A stretch of 8,348 bases of DNA from an uncultured Anaerolineales bacterium (GCA_913040765.1 CAJWIA010000054.1:1-8348); one strand, 5' to 3'. Positions 1 through 7,440 are shown, counted from the stretch's first letter. Notes: generated by a model from the letters alone, not told the origin. Numbers and translations: made by a program.

Positions 1-826
1 GTGTGCGAAGTATAGCGTAGGGACTCAAAGAAGACTCATATTCCCAGTCATGGCGAGCACATATCGAAACACGCTTAACATTTTCAGCAGCATTGGTTTC
101 AATCTGTGTTATTTCATCTTTGTCTTCTCCGAAATATATCAAAGCATTTACTTCCATATGGGTTGAAAATTGCTCTATTAGCTCTGAACGGTATCCGGTC
201 AGTAGATTCACTACTCCGGCAGGTACATCAGAGGTGTGTAATGTTTCTGACAATGATGCAGTACATAATGGGTGTTCCTCAGATATGAGCGTTACACATG
301 TATTGCCACCGACTAATGCAGGTGCAATTGCACTGACAATTCCTAGAAGCCCCGATTCTCTTGGGGCAATTATTGCTACTACACCTGTTGCTTCAAGTGC
401 AGTGAAGTTAAAGTATGGAGCCGATACAGGGTTAACACTGCTGAATAGTTGTTGGTACTTATCTGCCCATCCTGCATAATAAACTAGCAAGTCAATAGTT
501 TGCCTCACCTCTAACTGTGCATCTTCCGGATCAAGGCCTTGAGCATGCAATTCTTCTACAAGTTGTGCACTTCGTCCTTCTAATATCTCGGCGCATCGAT
601 ATATGATTTGAGCTCTGTTATAGGCAGTTCTAGATGACCATCCAGAGAAGGCGTTTTTCGCAGCTAGCACGGAGTCACGGAAATCTTTACGAGAAGCACG
701 ACAAATATTTGTGGAATCTTTGGTATCCGCTGTGGTCCAATTAAAGGTGCGTTCTGATTCGCTTCGCGCGAATTTTCCGTTGATAAACATCTTGTGTGTT
801 TTGCGAACATCTATTCTGTCATTCAT
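1..826 (-). CDS. Catalytically degenerate aldehyde dehydrogenase homologue (pseudo-ALDH), 3' end cut by the left edge
   Basis: An open frame of 275 codons runs from ATG at 826 to the left edge with no stop, so the C-terminal part (where the catalytic Cys would lie) is not visible. ALDH ancestry shows in MFINGKF (residues 13-19), YYAGWADK (116-123, identical to the upstream ALDH), the GGNT turn (173-176) and PAGVVNLLTG (202-211). By manual alignment to the neighbouring ALDH the working residues are gone: the PWNF loop with its catalytic Asn is replaced by APRESG (154-159), the cofactor-binding Lys by Leu180, FTGS by IYFG (230-233), and the ELGGK general-base Glu by Cys256 in a VSICAR stretch. 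It starts 2 bp after the upstream stop (TAA, TT, ATG) with no Shine-Dalgarno, so translation is probably coupled. Actinobacteria carry similar non-canonical ALDH homologues beside an active ALDH and deoC (from memory). Inferred role: non-catalytic partner subunit of the upstream ALDH. Confidence 0.85.
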   Translation of the reverse strand, partial: MNDRIDVRKTHKMFINGKFARSESERTFNWTTADTKDSTNICRASRKDFRDSVLAAKNAFSGWSSRTAYNRAQIIYRCAEILEGRSAQLVEELHAQGLDPEDAQLEVRQTIDLLVYYAGWADKYQQLFSSVNPVSAPYFNFTALEATGVVAIIAPRESGLLGIVSAIAPALVGGNTCVTLISEEHPLCTASLSETLHTSDVPAGVVNLLTGYRSELIEQFSTHMEVNALIYFGEDKDEITQIETNAAENVKRVSICARHDWEYESSLSPYAILRT

Positions 827-828
827 AA

Positions 829-2310
829 TTATCGAGTGTTGGATGTCAGGTTTAGGTATGGTAGAAGTCCTTCCACGCCTCCCTCTCTTCCCATCCCACT
901 TTCCTTGTATCCACCAAAAGGCGAACTAGGATCAAATTTGTTGAAAGTATTTGCCCAAATGACTCCAGCACGAATATTACGAGTCACTTTGAATATTTTG
1001 GCACCTTTATCAGTCCATACTCCTCCCGATAGACCGTAAGGAGTATTGTTGGCTTTGTCAATGACTTCATCTACGGTACGAAATGTCTGAATTGCTAATA
1101 CTGGACCAAAAATCTCTTCTTGTACAATACGATGCGACTGCGAAACATTACTGAACAAAGTAGGAGCATGCCAGTATCCTGTATCAGGAAGGATGCAGCT
1201 CGATTGATATAATTCCCCACCTTCTTGTTGTCCAATTTCAACATATGATTGTATGCGTTTTAGTTGATCAATTGAGTTTATTGCTCCAATGTCTGTATTC
1301 TTGTCTAGAGGATCTCCAACTATCAGAGTTTCCATTCGTTCGCGCAATTTCTGGGTAACCTCTTGAGCAACACTTTCTTCTACGAATAGACGTGAGCCTG
1401 CACAGCATACATGTCCTTGGTTAAAGAAAATGGAATTTACTATGCCTTCTATTGCTTGATCTATTGCTGCGTCGGCAAAGACAATGTTTGCTGCTTTGCC
1501 ACCTAGTTCTAAAGTGAAGCGTTTGTTCTTGCCTGCCAGTGCTCTCATTATTTCCTTTCCAACAGCAGTGGATCCAGTGAATGCAATTTTATCGATACCA
1601 GGGTGGCGTACTAATTGTTTTCCTAAATCTCCATCACCGGTCACAATGTTTACTACTCCTGGTGGTAGATCCGCCTCACGTATTATGTCGGCTAGTATCA
1701 TTGCAGTTAGAGGAGTAGTTTCAGCCGGTTTTAGTACTAGAGTGTTTCCAGTTGCTAGTGCTGGGGCAAGCTTCCAGGCTGCCATCAGCAGCGGAAAATT
1801 CCATGGAATGATCTGCGCGGCTACCCCTACAGATTGTGCCTGACGACCTGGAAAAGCGTAATCAAGTTTATCTGCCCACCCTGCATAATAGAAGAAATGT
1901 GCAGCAGCGAGAGGAATGTCAACATCGCGCGATTCGCGAATTGGTTTACCACCGTCTAGGCTTTCTACGATAGCTAGCTCACGTGATCGTTCTTGTATCA
2001 TACGGGCAATTCTGAACAAGAACTTGCCACGTTCAGCTGCGGTCATTTGAGACCATGGCCCCTCATAAGCCTGTCTTGCTGCTTCTATAGCAAGATCAAC
2101 ATCTTCAACCCCGGCTTCGGCTACTTTTGCCAATGTCTTTTCGGTTGCAGGGTTAATACTATCCCGATACGACCCGTCTTTAGATGAAGTGAACTTTCCG
2201 TTGATAAATAACTCATAGGAGTCATGAATATCTACATGCTCAATACTTTGCGGAGCCGGATCATAGGTCCAGTCGGCTTGTAGGTTTTGGGGATGGTTCT
2301 CTATAGTCAT
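829..2310 (-). CDS. NAD(P)+-dependent aldehyde dehydrogenase, full length and apparently active
   Basis: A 493-residue class I/II-type ALDH that oxidises an aldehyde to its carboxylic acid in the cytoplasm. All hallmark motifs are present: PWNFPLL with catalytic Asn171, cofactor Lys194 in LVLKPAE, the Rossmann turn FTGSTAVG (244-251), general base Glu268 in ELGGK, nucleophile Cys302 in NQGHVCCAGSR, Glu399 in EEIFGPV, and SPFGGYKESGMGRE (463-476) near the C terminus. Length and numbering match ALDH2 closely. An N-terminal extension of about 30 residues precedes the first family motif (LFINGKF, 34-40); this resembles actinobacterial ALDHs encoded beside deoC (from memory). It lies 9 bp after deoC and 2 bp before the pseudo-ALDH. 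Its start has only a weak purine stretch upstream. The likely substrate is acetaldehyde released by DeoC, but a larger aldehyde from deoxyribose metabolism cannot be excluded. No specific gene symbol is justified. Confidence 0.95.
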   Translation of the reverse strand: MTIENHPQNLQADWTYDPAPQSIEHVDIHDSYELFINGKFTSSKDGSYRDSINPATEKTLAKVAEAGVEDVDLAIEAARQAYEGPWSQMTAAERGKFLFRIARMIQERSRELAIVESLDGGKPIRESRDVDIPLAAAHFFYYAGWADKLDYAFPGRQAQSVGVAAQIIPWNFPLLMAAWKLAPALATGNTLVLKPAETTPLTAMILADIIREADLPPGVVNIVTGDGDLGKQLVRHPGIDKIAFTGSTAVGKEIMRALAGKNKRFTLELGGKAANIVFADAAIDQAIEGIVNSIFFNQGHVCCAGSRLFVEESVAQEVTQKLRERMETLIVGDPLDKNTDIGAINSIDQLKRIQSYVEIGQQEGGELYQSSCILPDTGYWHAPTLFSNVSQSHRIVQEEIFGPVLAIQTFRTVDEVIDKANNTPYGLSGGVWTDKGAKIFKVTRNIRAGVIWANTFNKFDPSSPFGGYKESGMGREGGVEGLLPYLNLTSNTR

Positions 2311-2319
2311 GTCTATTGT

Positions 2320-3222
2320 CTAATCCAGAGAAAAATAAGATGTAGATTGATATATCCCAGTATTCTGTTTGACAACTTGCATTAGTATATCATTGGCAAG
2401 TGAGCTAGCACCAAATCTAAACAGATCTGGATTCAACCAATCTTGTCCTAAGGTTTCACGTAACATTACTAGATATTGAATTGCCTGCTTAGATTTACTA
2501 ATGCCACCAGCTGGTTTCAGACCAACTTTTCTGCCATGCTTGCGGTAGAAATCTCGGATGGCTTGCATCATTACAAGTGTTACTTCGGGAGTTGCAGCAG
2601 GCTGTATCTTTCCTGTGGATGTCTTGATAAAATCGGCTCCGGCTGTCATGGCAATATCACTTGCTGTGCGCACATTGTCAAGCGTCACTAGTTCGCCTGT
2701 CTCCAAGATAACTTTAAGATGTGCTGAGCCACATGCTTCTTTTACCCTATTGATTTCTTCTGCAACATAATCAAAGTCTCCACTCAAGAATCTGCCCCGT
2801 GATATGACCATATCTATTTCGTCAGCACCGTCTTGTGATGCTTGTTTGACCTCATCTAGTTTGGTCTCTAGACTCGTCATCCCGCTGGGAAATGCTGTAG
2901 CGACGGCAGCAACTTTAACTGTGCTACCTTGCAATGCTTGTTTTGCAGTTTTAATCATCGGCGCATACACGCAAATTGCAGCAACATGAGGTAGGCCTGG
3001 AAAGCTTTCATGAAGATGTGTAGCTTTGTAGCAAAGTTGACGGACTTTGTTAGGAGAATCACGTCCCTCAAGAGTTGTAAGGTCAATCATGCTTAAAGCT
3101 AGAGTAAGAGCCTCCTTTTTAGAGTCGGATTTAATGCTGCGAGATTGCAGTCGCGCAACTCTTTCCTGCACCCCTATTTGGTCAACCTTAGTTTCTGACC
3201 AAGTCATTTTGTGTACACTCAA
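2320..3222 (-). CDS. deoC: Deoxyribose-phosphate aldolase (DERA)
   Basis: Class I aldolase that cleaves 2-deoxy-D-ribose 5-phosphate to glyceraldehyde 3-phosphate and acetaldehyde in deoxynucleoside catabolism. The 300 residues show IDLTTLEG (46-53), AAICVYAP (81-88), VATAFPSG (107-114), DEIDMVI (134-140, with catalytic Asp137), LKVILETGEL (169-178), ADFIKTSTGK (196-205, Schiff-base Lys200), GLKPAGG (234-240, proton-relay Lys236) and RFGASSL (269-275). It is longer than the roughly 259-residue E. coli enzyme. The N-terminal extension, the LCYKA segment and the TG-Y C-terminal tail (residues 288-291) resemble animal DERA more than E. coli DeoC. The usual AICVYP reads AICVYAP, a small change. 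The start is TTG, overlapping the lepB stop by 4 nt (TTGA), with GGAG 11 nt upstream; an in-frame ATG five codons later (3207) is the alternative but has a poorer ribosome binding site. The two ALDH-family genes follow directly. Confidence 0.95.
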   Translation of the reverse strand: MSVHKMTWSETKVDQIGVQERVARLQSRSIKSDSKKEALTLALSMIDLTTLEGRDSPNKVRQLCYKATHLHESFPGLPHVAAICVYAPMIKTAKQALQGSTVKVAAVATAFPSGMTSLETKLDEVKQASQDGADEIDMVISRGRFLSGDFDYVAEEINRVKEACGSAHLKVILETGELVTLDNVRTASDIAMTAGADFIKTSTGKIQPAATPEVTLVMMQAIRDFYRKHGRKVGLKPAGGISKSKQAIQYLVMLRETLGQDWLNPDLFRFGASSLANDILMQVVKQNTGIYQSTSYFSLD

Positions 3223-3833
3223 TTTTGATATGTCTCCGGTCTAACAATGTGTGCTTCCCTAATAGGAAAATAGACTGCTGAGACTTGACCCAATATTTGT
3301 TGGATAGTTACTGGTCCTATATGTAATGTACGGGAATCTTGAGAAAAATTACGATTATCGCCCAGTACCAGATACTGATCGGCTTCAAGTTGCCATTGTT
3401 GTGTTTCTGAAACCATCATAGGCTCTCGGAGATAAGGCTCAGATTTCTTTATTCCATTTATATAAAGTTTTCCTGAAGTGATTTCAACAATATCACCAGG
3501 AGTAGCTACTACACGTTTAATGTAATCTGTCTGTCCGGGTCTTCCAAGAATGTTTTCCCAAAATGTAGTTGTAGTACTCACAGAAGGTATAAATACTACG
3601 ACATCTCCTCGTTCAGGAGCATGAAACTTATATGCTAGTCGATTTACTACAATATACTGTCCATCTTTGAAGCTATTTAGCATACTATCACCTTCAATTC
3701 TAAATCTAGCAGTAATTATATTGACGGTCACAAATATTGCGAACGCCAAAAGTATCGTTTCAACCAACTCTCTAAGCACCTTAGGCAACATCGGTGTGGA
3801 ATCTTGTTGGTCTTTAGTACGGATATTTTCCAT
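3219..3833 (-). CDS. lepB: Signal peptidase I (type I leader peptidase)
   Basis: Membrane-anchored Ser/Lys protease (family S26) that removes signal peptides from exported proteins on the outer face of the cytoplasmic membrane. The 204 residues begin with a short polar N terminus, then one transmembrane segment (about 23-41). The catalytic motifs follow: box B RIEGDSM with nucleophile Ser50, box C RGDVVVF (75-81), box D DYIKRVVATPGD (103-114) with general-base Lys106, and box E GDNRNFSQDSR (158-168). The single anchor and small size match Gram-positive-like and Chloroflexota-type SPases rather than the two-anchor E. coli LepB. The chosen ATG is the first in frame and lies about 18 nt downstream of the predicted transcription start. 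There is no Shine-Dalgarno; the bases before the ATG are pyrimidine-rich (CTCCTC). The gene overlaps deoC by 4 nt, so it probably leads a lepB-deoC-ALDH-pseudoALDH transcript. Confidence 0.95.
   Translation of the reverse strand: MENIRTKDQQDSTPMLPKVLRELVETILLAFAIFVTVNIITARFRIEGDSMLNSFKDGQYIVVNRLAYKFHAPERGDVVVFIPSVSTTTTFWENILGRPGQTDYIKRVVATPGDIVEITSGKLYINGIKKSEPYLREPMMVSETQQWQLEADQYLVLGDNRNFSQDSRTLHIGPVTIQQILGQVSAVYFPIREAHIVRPETYQN
3234..3237 (-). promoter_or_regulatory. Shine-Dalgarno (GGAG) for deoC, inside the lepB 3' end
   Basis: GGAG lies 11 nt before the TTG start of deoC and inside the last codons of lepB. It favours TTG at 3222 over the in-frame ATG at 3207, and goes with the 4-nt stop/start overlap typical of coupled translation. 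Confidence 0.5.
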
Positions 3834-3857
3834 TGAGGAGTACGTCTCTATTCCTAT

Positions 3858-3886
3858 ATTATAACTTGGTTGTCATCTCGTATCAA
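3858..3886 (-). promoter_or_regulatory. Sigma70-type promoter for lepB-deoC-ALDH-pseudoALDH
   Basis: On the minus strand TTGATA (3886-3881, five of six consensus bases) is followed by exactly 17 bp and then TATAAT (3863-3858, six of six). It falls wholly inside the only real intergenic gap, between der and lepB. Transcription should start near 3850-3852, giving a leader of about 18 nt. This implies that the downstream four genes can be transcribed independently of the upstream block. Confidence 0.75.
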
Positions 3887-3892
3887 CATTAG

Positions 3893-5263
3893 TTATTCAC
3901 TGCGTTCTCGGTAAGTCAATCGTATAGGAGTACCACTAAACTTGAATGTTTCTCTAATTTTGTTTTCTAGATAGCGTGTATAGCTAAAGTGCACAAGATT
4001 CTTGTCATTTATGTGCAAGAGTATTATTGGAGGTGCAGTGGACACCTGCGTTGCATAAAAAATACGAAGCCTCTTTCCGTTTTTTGATGGGGGCGAATGC
4101 TGCCTAACTGCAGAAGCCACCACACGATTGATTTCAGATGTGGAGGCTCTGAGGTGTCGTTCGGTGTGCACTTGCAAAGCAAGTGGAAGTACAGTGTTTA
4201 CGCGTTTGCCTGTTAATGCGGAGATGAAGATTACAGGCACATAATCCAAAAATTGCAGTGTTGTACGTACTAGGGTGCTATATTCATCTATTGTATAAGT
4301 GTCTTTCGGTATTTTGTCCCACTTGTTGACTACCACAATTACACTACGTGATTTGTCAATGATCATACCTGCTATATGAGCATCTTGTGCTGTGAACGGT
4401 TCTGTAGCATCAATCAGCAGCATGACTACTTCTGCACGCTCAATTGCTTTTAGTGCACGCAGTACGCTGTATTTCTCGACTCCAGGCACTATTTTGCCGC
4501 GGCGTCTAATTCCAGCAGTATCAATTAATGTGATTTCATTTTCGTAGTATTTCAGTTTAGTATCTATTGCATCACGTGTTGTGCCAGCCACTGGTGAAAC
4601 AATTACTCTCTCTTGACCTATTAATTTGTTTAGTAGACTACTTTTTCCAACATTTGGGCGTCCGACAATTGCAATAGTAATTGTGTCATCTTCAGTAAAT
4701 AATGTTGAAGAAGGTAGGTTGGTAACAATCGCGTCAAGTAATTCTCCTATTCCGAGCCCATGTAAAGCAGCAATAGGATACAGGTCACTTATACCTAGTT
4801 CATGGAATTCATGAGTATCCATGAATCTTGATTGGTTGTCACATTTGTTTACAGCCAACAAAATAGGTAATCTATTCTGTTTAGTAGGTCTTTTTCTACT
4901 CCTACGTAGCAGGTTAGCTATGTCTATATCTGTGGAAGTGACCCCAGAACTTACATCTGTCATGAGTACTACTACATCTGCTTCAGTTATCGCTATTTCA
5001 TATTGAGTGCGAATCTCAGAAATAAAGTCAGATGAGTCTTGTGCAAGAGGTGATGTATCTTGCTGTCGCTGATATGATTCTATGCCACCGGTATCTACCA
5101 GGTTAAAAGAAATGCCGTTCCATTCCACCTCTGTTATTAAACGGTCTCGTGTTGTTCCTGGAATATCATCTACTACTGCCAGTCGTTCACCAACCAATCG
5201 GTTAAATAGCGTAGATTTTCCTACATTAGGGCGTCCTACCAGAGCGACAATCGATTTACGCAT
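3893..5263 (-). CDS. der: Ribosome-associated double-domain GTPase Der (EngA)
   Basis: Essential GTPase that acts in maturation of the 50S ribosomal subunit. The 456 residues hold two tandem G domains and a C-terminal KH-like domain. G domain 1: P-loop GRPNVGKST (10-18), GTTRD (36-40), DTGG (57-60) and NKCD (139-142). G domain 2: P-loop GRPNVGKSS (201-209), GTTRD (227-231), DTAG (248-251), NKWD (313-316) and SAL (348-350). The KH-like domain spans about 365-456, with the typical KRLRIFYATQVSTAPP stretch (397-412). All nucleotide-binding motifs are intact in both domains and the length is normal for the family. It starts 8 bp after the cdaR stop across an AT-only spacer with no Shine-Dalgarno, which suggests coupling to upstream translation. 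The 59 bp after its stop hold a promoter for lepB and no visible terminator. Confidence 0.98.
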   Translation of the reverse strand: MRKSIVALVGRPNVGKSTLFNRLVGERLAVVDDIPGTTRDRLITEVEWNGISFNLVDTGGIESYQRQQDTSPLAQDSSDFISEIRTQYEIAITEADVVVLMTDVSSGVTSTDIDIANLLRRSRKRPTKQNRLPILLAVNKCDNQSRFMDTHEFHELGISDLYPIAALHGLGIGELLDAIVTNLPSSTLFTEDDTITIAIVGRPNVGKSSLLNKLIGQERVIVSPVAGTTRDAIDTKLKYYENEITLIDTAGIRRRGKIVPGVEKYSVLRALKAIERAEVVMLLIDATEPFTAQDAHIAGMIIDKSRSVIVVVNKWDKIPKDTYTIDEYSTLVRTTLQFLDYVPVIFISALTGKRVNTVLPLALQVHTERHLRASTSEINRVVASAVRQHSPPSKNGKRLRIFYATQVSTAPPIILLHINDKNLVHFSYTRYLENKIRETFKFSGTPIRLTYRERSE

Positions 5264-5271
5264 AATTAAAA

Positions 5272-6573
5272 TTATGTTTCGTCGGTTGCTTCGTTTGTTG
5301 TGGTATTGGGTAGGTTAGTATCTTCTATTGTTTCGTCGTCGGAAACGCTTGTTGGTTCACTTATAATTACACGAATGTACGCTGGCAAAATGGCGTCGGT
5401 TTTAATGACATCGGGACCGGACACAATTACTGAGGGTTCTATATCATAAGTGCCAGGAACTAAATGAAGGAGATCTAGTATTACTTTGACATTTTCTCCT
5501 GTCAAACTGTCTAACACAGGTAGTGGTCCCGACATAATTACGTCAACAGAATCTGGCGATATTTGTGCGGAAAGGTTTGACCCCAGTCCAGTCACAGTCA
5601 AATCTTGTCTTATGCGTTGACTGGTCTCAACGGCTTCAATACTGACTAATACAACTATTGATTGCTCACTTACAGCAGTTACCCCTTCCGGAAGTGCAAT
5701 AGTTAATCTAGCATCAACATCTTGTGAAGCAGATGAAATGTCTAGAGGCTCTGTTTCTACAAAACCTGGGAGAGCAGTTAATTGATCTGGGTCACTGGAA
5801 AATACAGTGATAGTTGGAGGGGAGGTCGTAATGTTGGTGATGCGGTAACCTGGTTCAGGTTTACCCTCAAGTAGGGCGCGTACTGCTACATCTCGATAGC
5901 CACCCATTTGTCGTATAGGTATGGTAATTGTAGTACTTTTAGGTTGAACAACGAGATCATCTAAAGTTGACCCCAGTGTCCCGATTTGGCTAAAGGTAAA
6001 GGTCCTGTTAACATTATCTTTTTCTTCACTGATGGTCATGGTTAATTTGATTGTATCTAACTTAGCTATCTCTTTCTCTGAGCCAGTGGCAATGATTTCC
6101 TCTGCGGAAATTATAGGTGTACTTGCAATATAACCAACAGCGGGCTCACCTTGTATATCTAAAGTGATGGGTATTGTTCGAGTGATGATCCGTTCTAGGT
6201 TTATTGAGATTTCACTAGGACTCACTGACAAAATTTCTGCGTTTGGCATATCTACTTCGGCATTAACTGGTATTTTATGTGATCCTGGTGGCAGGCCACT
6301 TAAATCAGCAGTTACATTAATCTGGTTTGTACTAAGTGTGGACCAAACTTGTGAAGGAGCCCTTATTAATACGGCAACATTATTTACACTTGATCTTTTG
6401 ACAACCATATCTTTGGACAATAGTTTCATTTCAATTGTTATTGGTTGTGGATACACCTTTTCTAAAATAGGATTTTCTTCATTAGCTGCTGTGATCCAAA
6501 CAACCGTGGCAAGTACAGTGGCAAGCCCAAAGAGACTTAGAGTTTGAAGGAATTTGCGTATCATGTCTGTCAT
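5272..6573 (-). CDS. cdaR: YbbR-repeat protein, probable CdaA regulator CdaR
   Basis: A 433-residue protein with a short basic N terminus, one transmembrane segment (about 12-29) and a large extracytoplasmic part made of four YbbR-like beta-rich repeats (roughly 36-128, 130-220, 222-312 and 318-404). Each repeat carries the family's pattern of PxxIxI or PxSxxI turns and GxP/PGY segments (for example LPPGSHKIPV at 94-103 and KPEPGY at 238-243). In Firmicutes the membrane protein CdaR binds and modulates the diadenylate cyclase CdaA. Here it lies 6 bp after cdaA, the conserved order, which supports the same partnership. The tail (about 407-433) is rich in Asp, Glu, Thr and Asn and looks disordered. 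The first ATG at 6573 has a weak GGTGA 10 nt upstream; a second ATG at 6564 is also possible and would leave the membrane anchor intact. Confidence 0.9.
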   Translation of the reverse strand: MTDMIRKFLQTLSLFGLATVLATVVWITAANEENPILEKVYPQPITIEMKLLSKDMVVKRSSVNNVAVLIRAPSQVWSTLSTNQINVTADLSGLPPGSHKIPVNAEVDMPNAEILSVSPSEISINLERIITRTIPITLDIQGEPAVGYIASTPIISAEEIIATGSEKEIAKLDTIKLTMTISEEKDNVNRTFTFSQIGTLGSTLDDLVVQPKSTTITIPIRQMGGYRDVAVRALLEGKPEPGYRITNITTSPPTITVFSSDPDQLTALPGFVETEPLDISSASQDVDARLTIALPEGVTAVSEQSIVVLVSIEAVETSQRIRQDLTVTGLGSNLSAQISPDSVDVIMSGPLPVLDSLTGENVKVILDLLHLVPGTYDIEPSVIVSGPDVIKTDAILPAYIRVIISEPTSVSDDETIEDTNLPNTTTNEATDET

Positions 6574-6579
6574 AAAGCT

Positions 6580-7362
6580 CTATTCACCGTGCTCTTTGGT
6601 TTTAATGCCTAGAATTCTTCTTATCCAGCTTCTAGTACGTGCTGTTCGTGGTTGATAGAAGGCCGCAAGTATGTTGCTAAGACGAGCGTGAGTAATCTTA
6701 CGAATCATTCGGCCGTTATAAGCTACTGATATACTTCCAGTCTCTTCTGATATGATTACAGCTACAGCATCACTCGATTCAGTTATTCCTATCGCAGCTC
6801 TATGTCTCAATCCATAACGTCTTTCCTCTACTTTTGTGTTGGTTGACAGAGGCATTACACATGCTGCTGCTACTATTTGTTCACCTCTCAATACTGCAGC
6901 TCCATCGTGGAGTGGAGTATCTTTGTGAAAAATTTGCACTAGTAACTCTGCAGATATATTGGCGTTGAGATTTACGCCTGTATCCACATATTCTTGTAAG
7001 CCAATTTCACGTTCAATGACAATTAATCCACCATAACGGATTTTTGATAGTCGTTCACTAGCCCTGACGATACATTGTATGACTGCCATTACTTGTTCAT
7101 GACGACCTCGAAAGGTGATCCAGCTTCCCGCACGACCTAAACTAGTTAATGCTCTTCTTATTTCGGGCTGAAATATTACTGGGATTGCTAGCAAAAGTGC
7201 TGGAAGAGTAGCTCTAAGGAGCCATGAAACTGCGCGAAGTTGGAACAGTCCAGAGAATACAACTACTAAAATTACTAACACAATAACTCCACGAAGCAAG
7301 TTTACGGCTTGTGTGCCTCGCACTATTACTAGTAATGCATAAAACATTAATGCAACTACCAA
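6580..7362 (-). CDS. cdaA: Membrane diadenylate cyclase CdaA (DisA_N domain)
   Basis: Makes cyclic di-AMP from two ATP; c-di-AMP controls potassium and osmolyte uptake and cell-wall homeostasis in many bacteria. Numbering from TTG at 7362 gives 260 residues. Three transmembrane segments (about 2-15, 24-40 and 47-64) are followed by FQPEIRRAL (64-72) and the DAC catalytic domain, with DGA (153-155) in PLHDGAAVLRG, RHRAA (186-190) in YGLRHRAAIG, and SEETGSIS (205-212). Both nucleotide-binding signatures are intact, so the enzyme should be active. TTG is the first conventional start in frame, but it would begin inside the first membrane helix. The same frame continues upstream through sequence that fits the CdaA N terminus, up to a strong ribosome binding site; the true start is therefore probably further upstream (see the separate entry). 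cdaR follows after 6 bp. No glmM follows, unlike the Firmicute cdaA-cdaR-glmM operon. Confidence 0.95.
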   Translation of the reverse strand: MVVALMFYALLVIVRGTQAVNLLRGVIVLVILVVVFSGLFQLRAVSWLLRATLPALLLAIPVIFQPEIRRALTSLGRAGSWITFRGRHEQVMAVIQCIVRASERLSKIRYGGLIVIEREIGLQEYVDTGVNLNANISAELLVQIFHKDTPLHDGAAVLRGEQIVAAACVMPLSTNTKVEERRYGLRHRAAIGITESSDAVAVIISEETGSISVAYNGRMIRKITHARLSNILAAFYQPRTARTRSWIRRILGIKTKEHGE

Positions 7363-7431
7363 GATATCAAGTGCTTCTACCCAAGTTAGTTGTTCTAGTA
7401 GTCGGGTAAGATCACTAAATACAGTATCGAT
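7363..7431 (-). other. cdaA: Probable N-terminal coding extension of cdaA, without a conventional start codon
   Basis: The cdaA frame stays open upstream of the TTG at 7362 to a stop at 7459-7461. The extra 23 codons counted from ATC at 7431 encode an amphipathic lead-in (FSDLTRLLEQL) followed by TWVEALDI. That is what CdaA proteins normally have before the first membrane helix, and it gives about 283 residues, close to the usual size. The strong ribosome binding site at 7441-7446 fits a start in this region. The frame there has no ATG, GTG or TTG. It offers ATA (7440), ACG (7437) and ATC (7431), and a CTG at 7458 that lies upstream of the binding site. Either a rare start codon is used or the sequence has an error. 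Confidence 0.6.
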
Positions 7432-7440
7432 GTGCGTTAT

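Noticed and set aside
93..479. 128-codon plus-strand open frame
   Set aside because: It lies wholly opposite the pseudo-ALDH coding frame, has no ribosome binding site and no recognisable family; the minus-strand frame shows clear ALDH homology.
1484..1843. 119-codon plus-strand open frame
   Set aside because: Antisense shadow of the well-conserved ALDH core (ELGGK to PWNF region); its composition is explained by the codons of the real gene.
1..2310. The two ALDH-family genes as one gene split by a frameshift
   Set aside because: The first is full length with a normal C terminus and stop, and the second starts again from an N-terminal ALDH motif (MFINGKF), so they are two complete tandem genes, not fragments.
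3834..3892. Possible terminator between der and lepB
   Set aside because: I could not find a GC-rich stem followed by a T run on the minus strand; the gap is taken up by the promoter and a short leader.
6164..6547. 127-codon plus-strand open frame with hydrophobic stretches
   Set aside because: Antisense to the cdaR membrane segment and first YbbR repeat; no start context or family signal.
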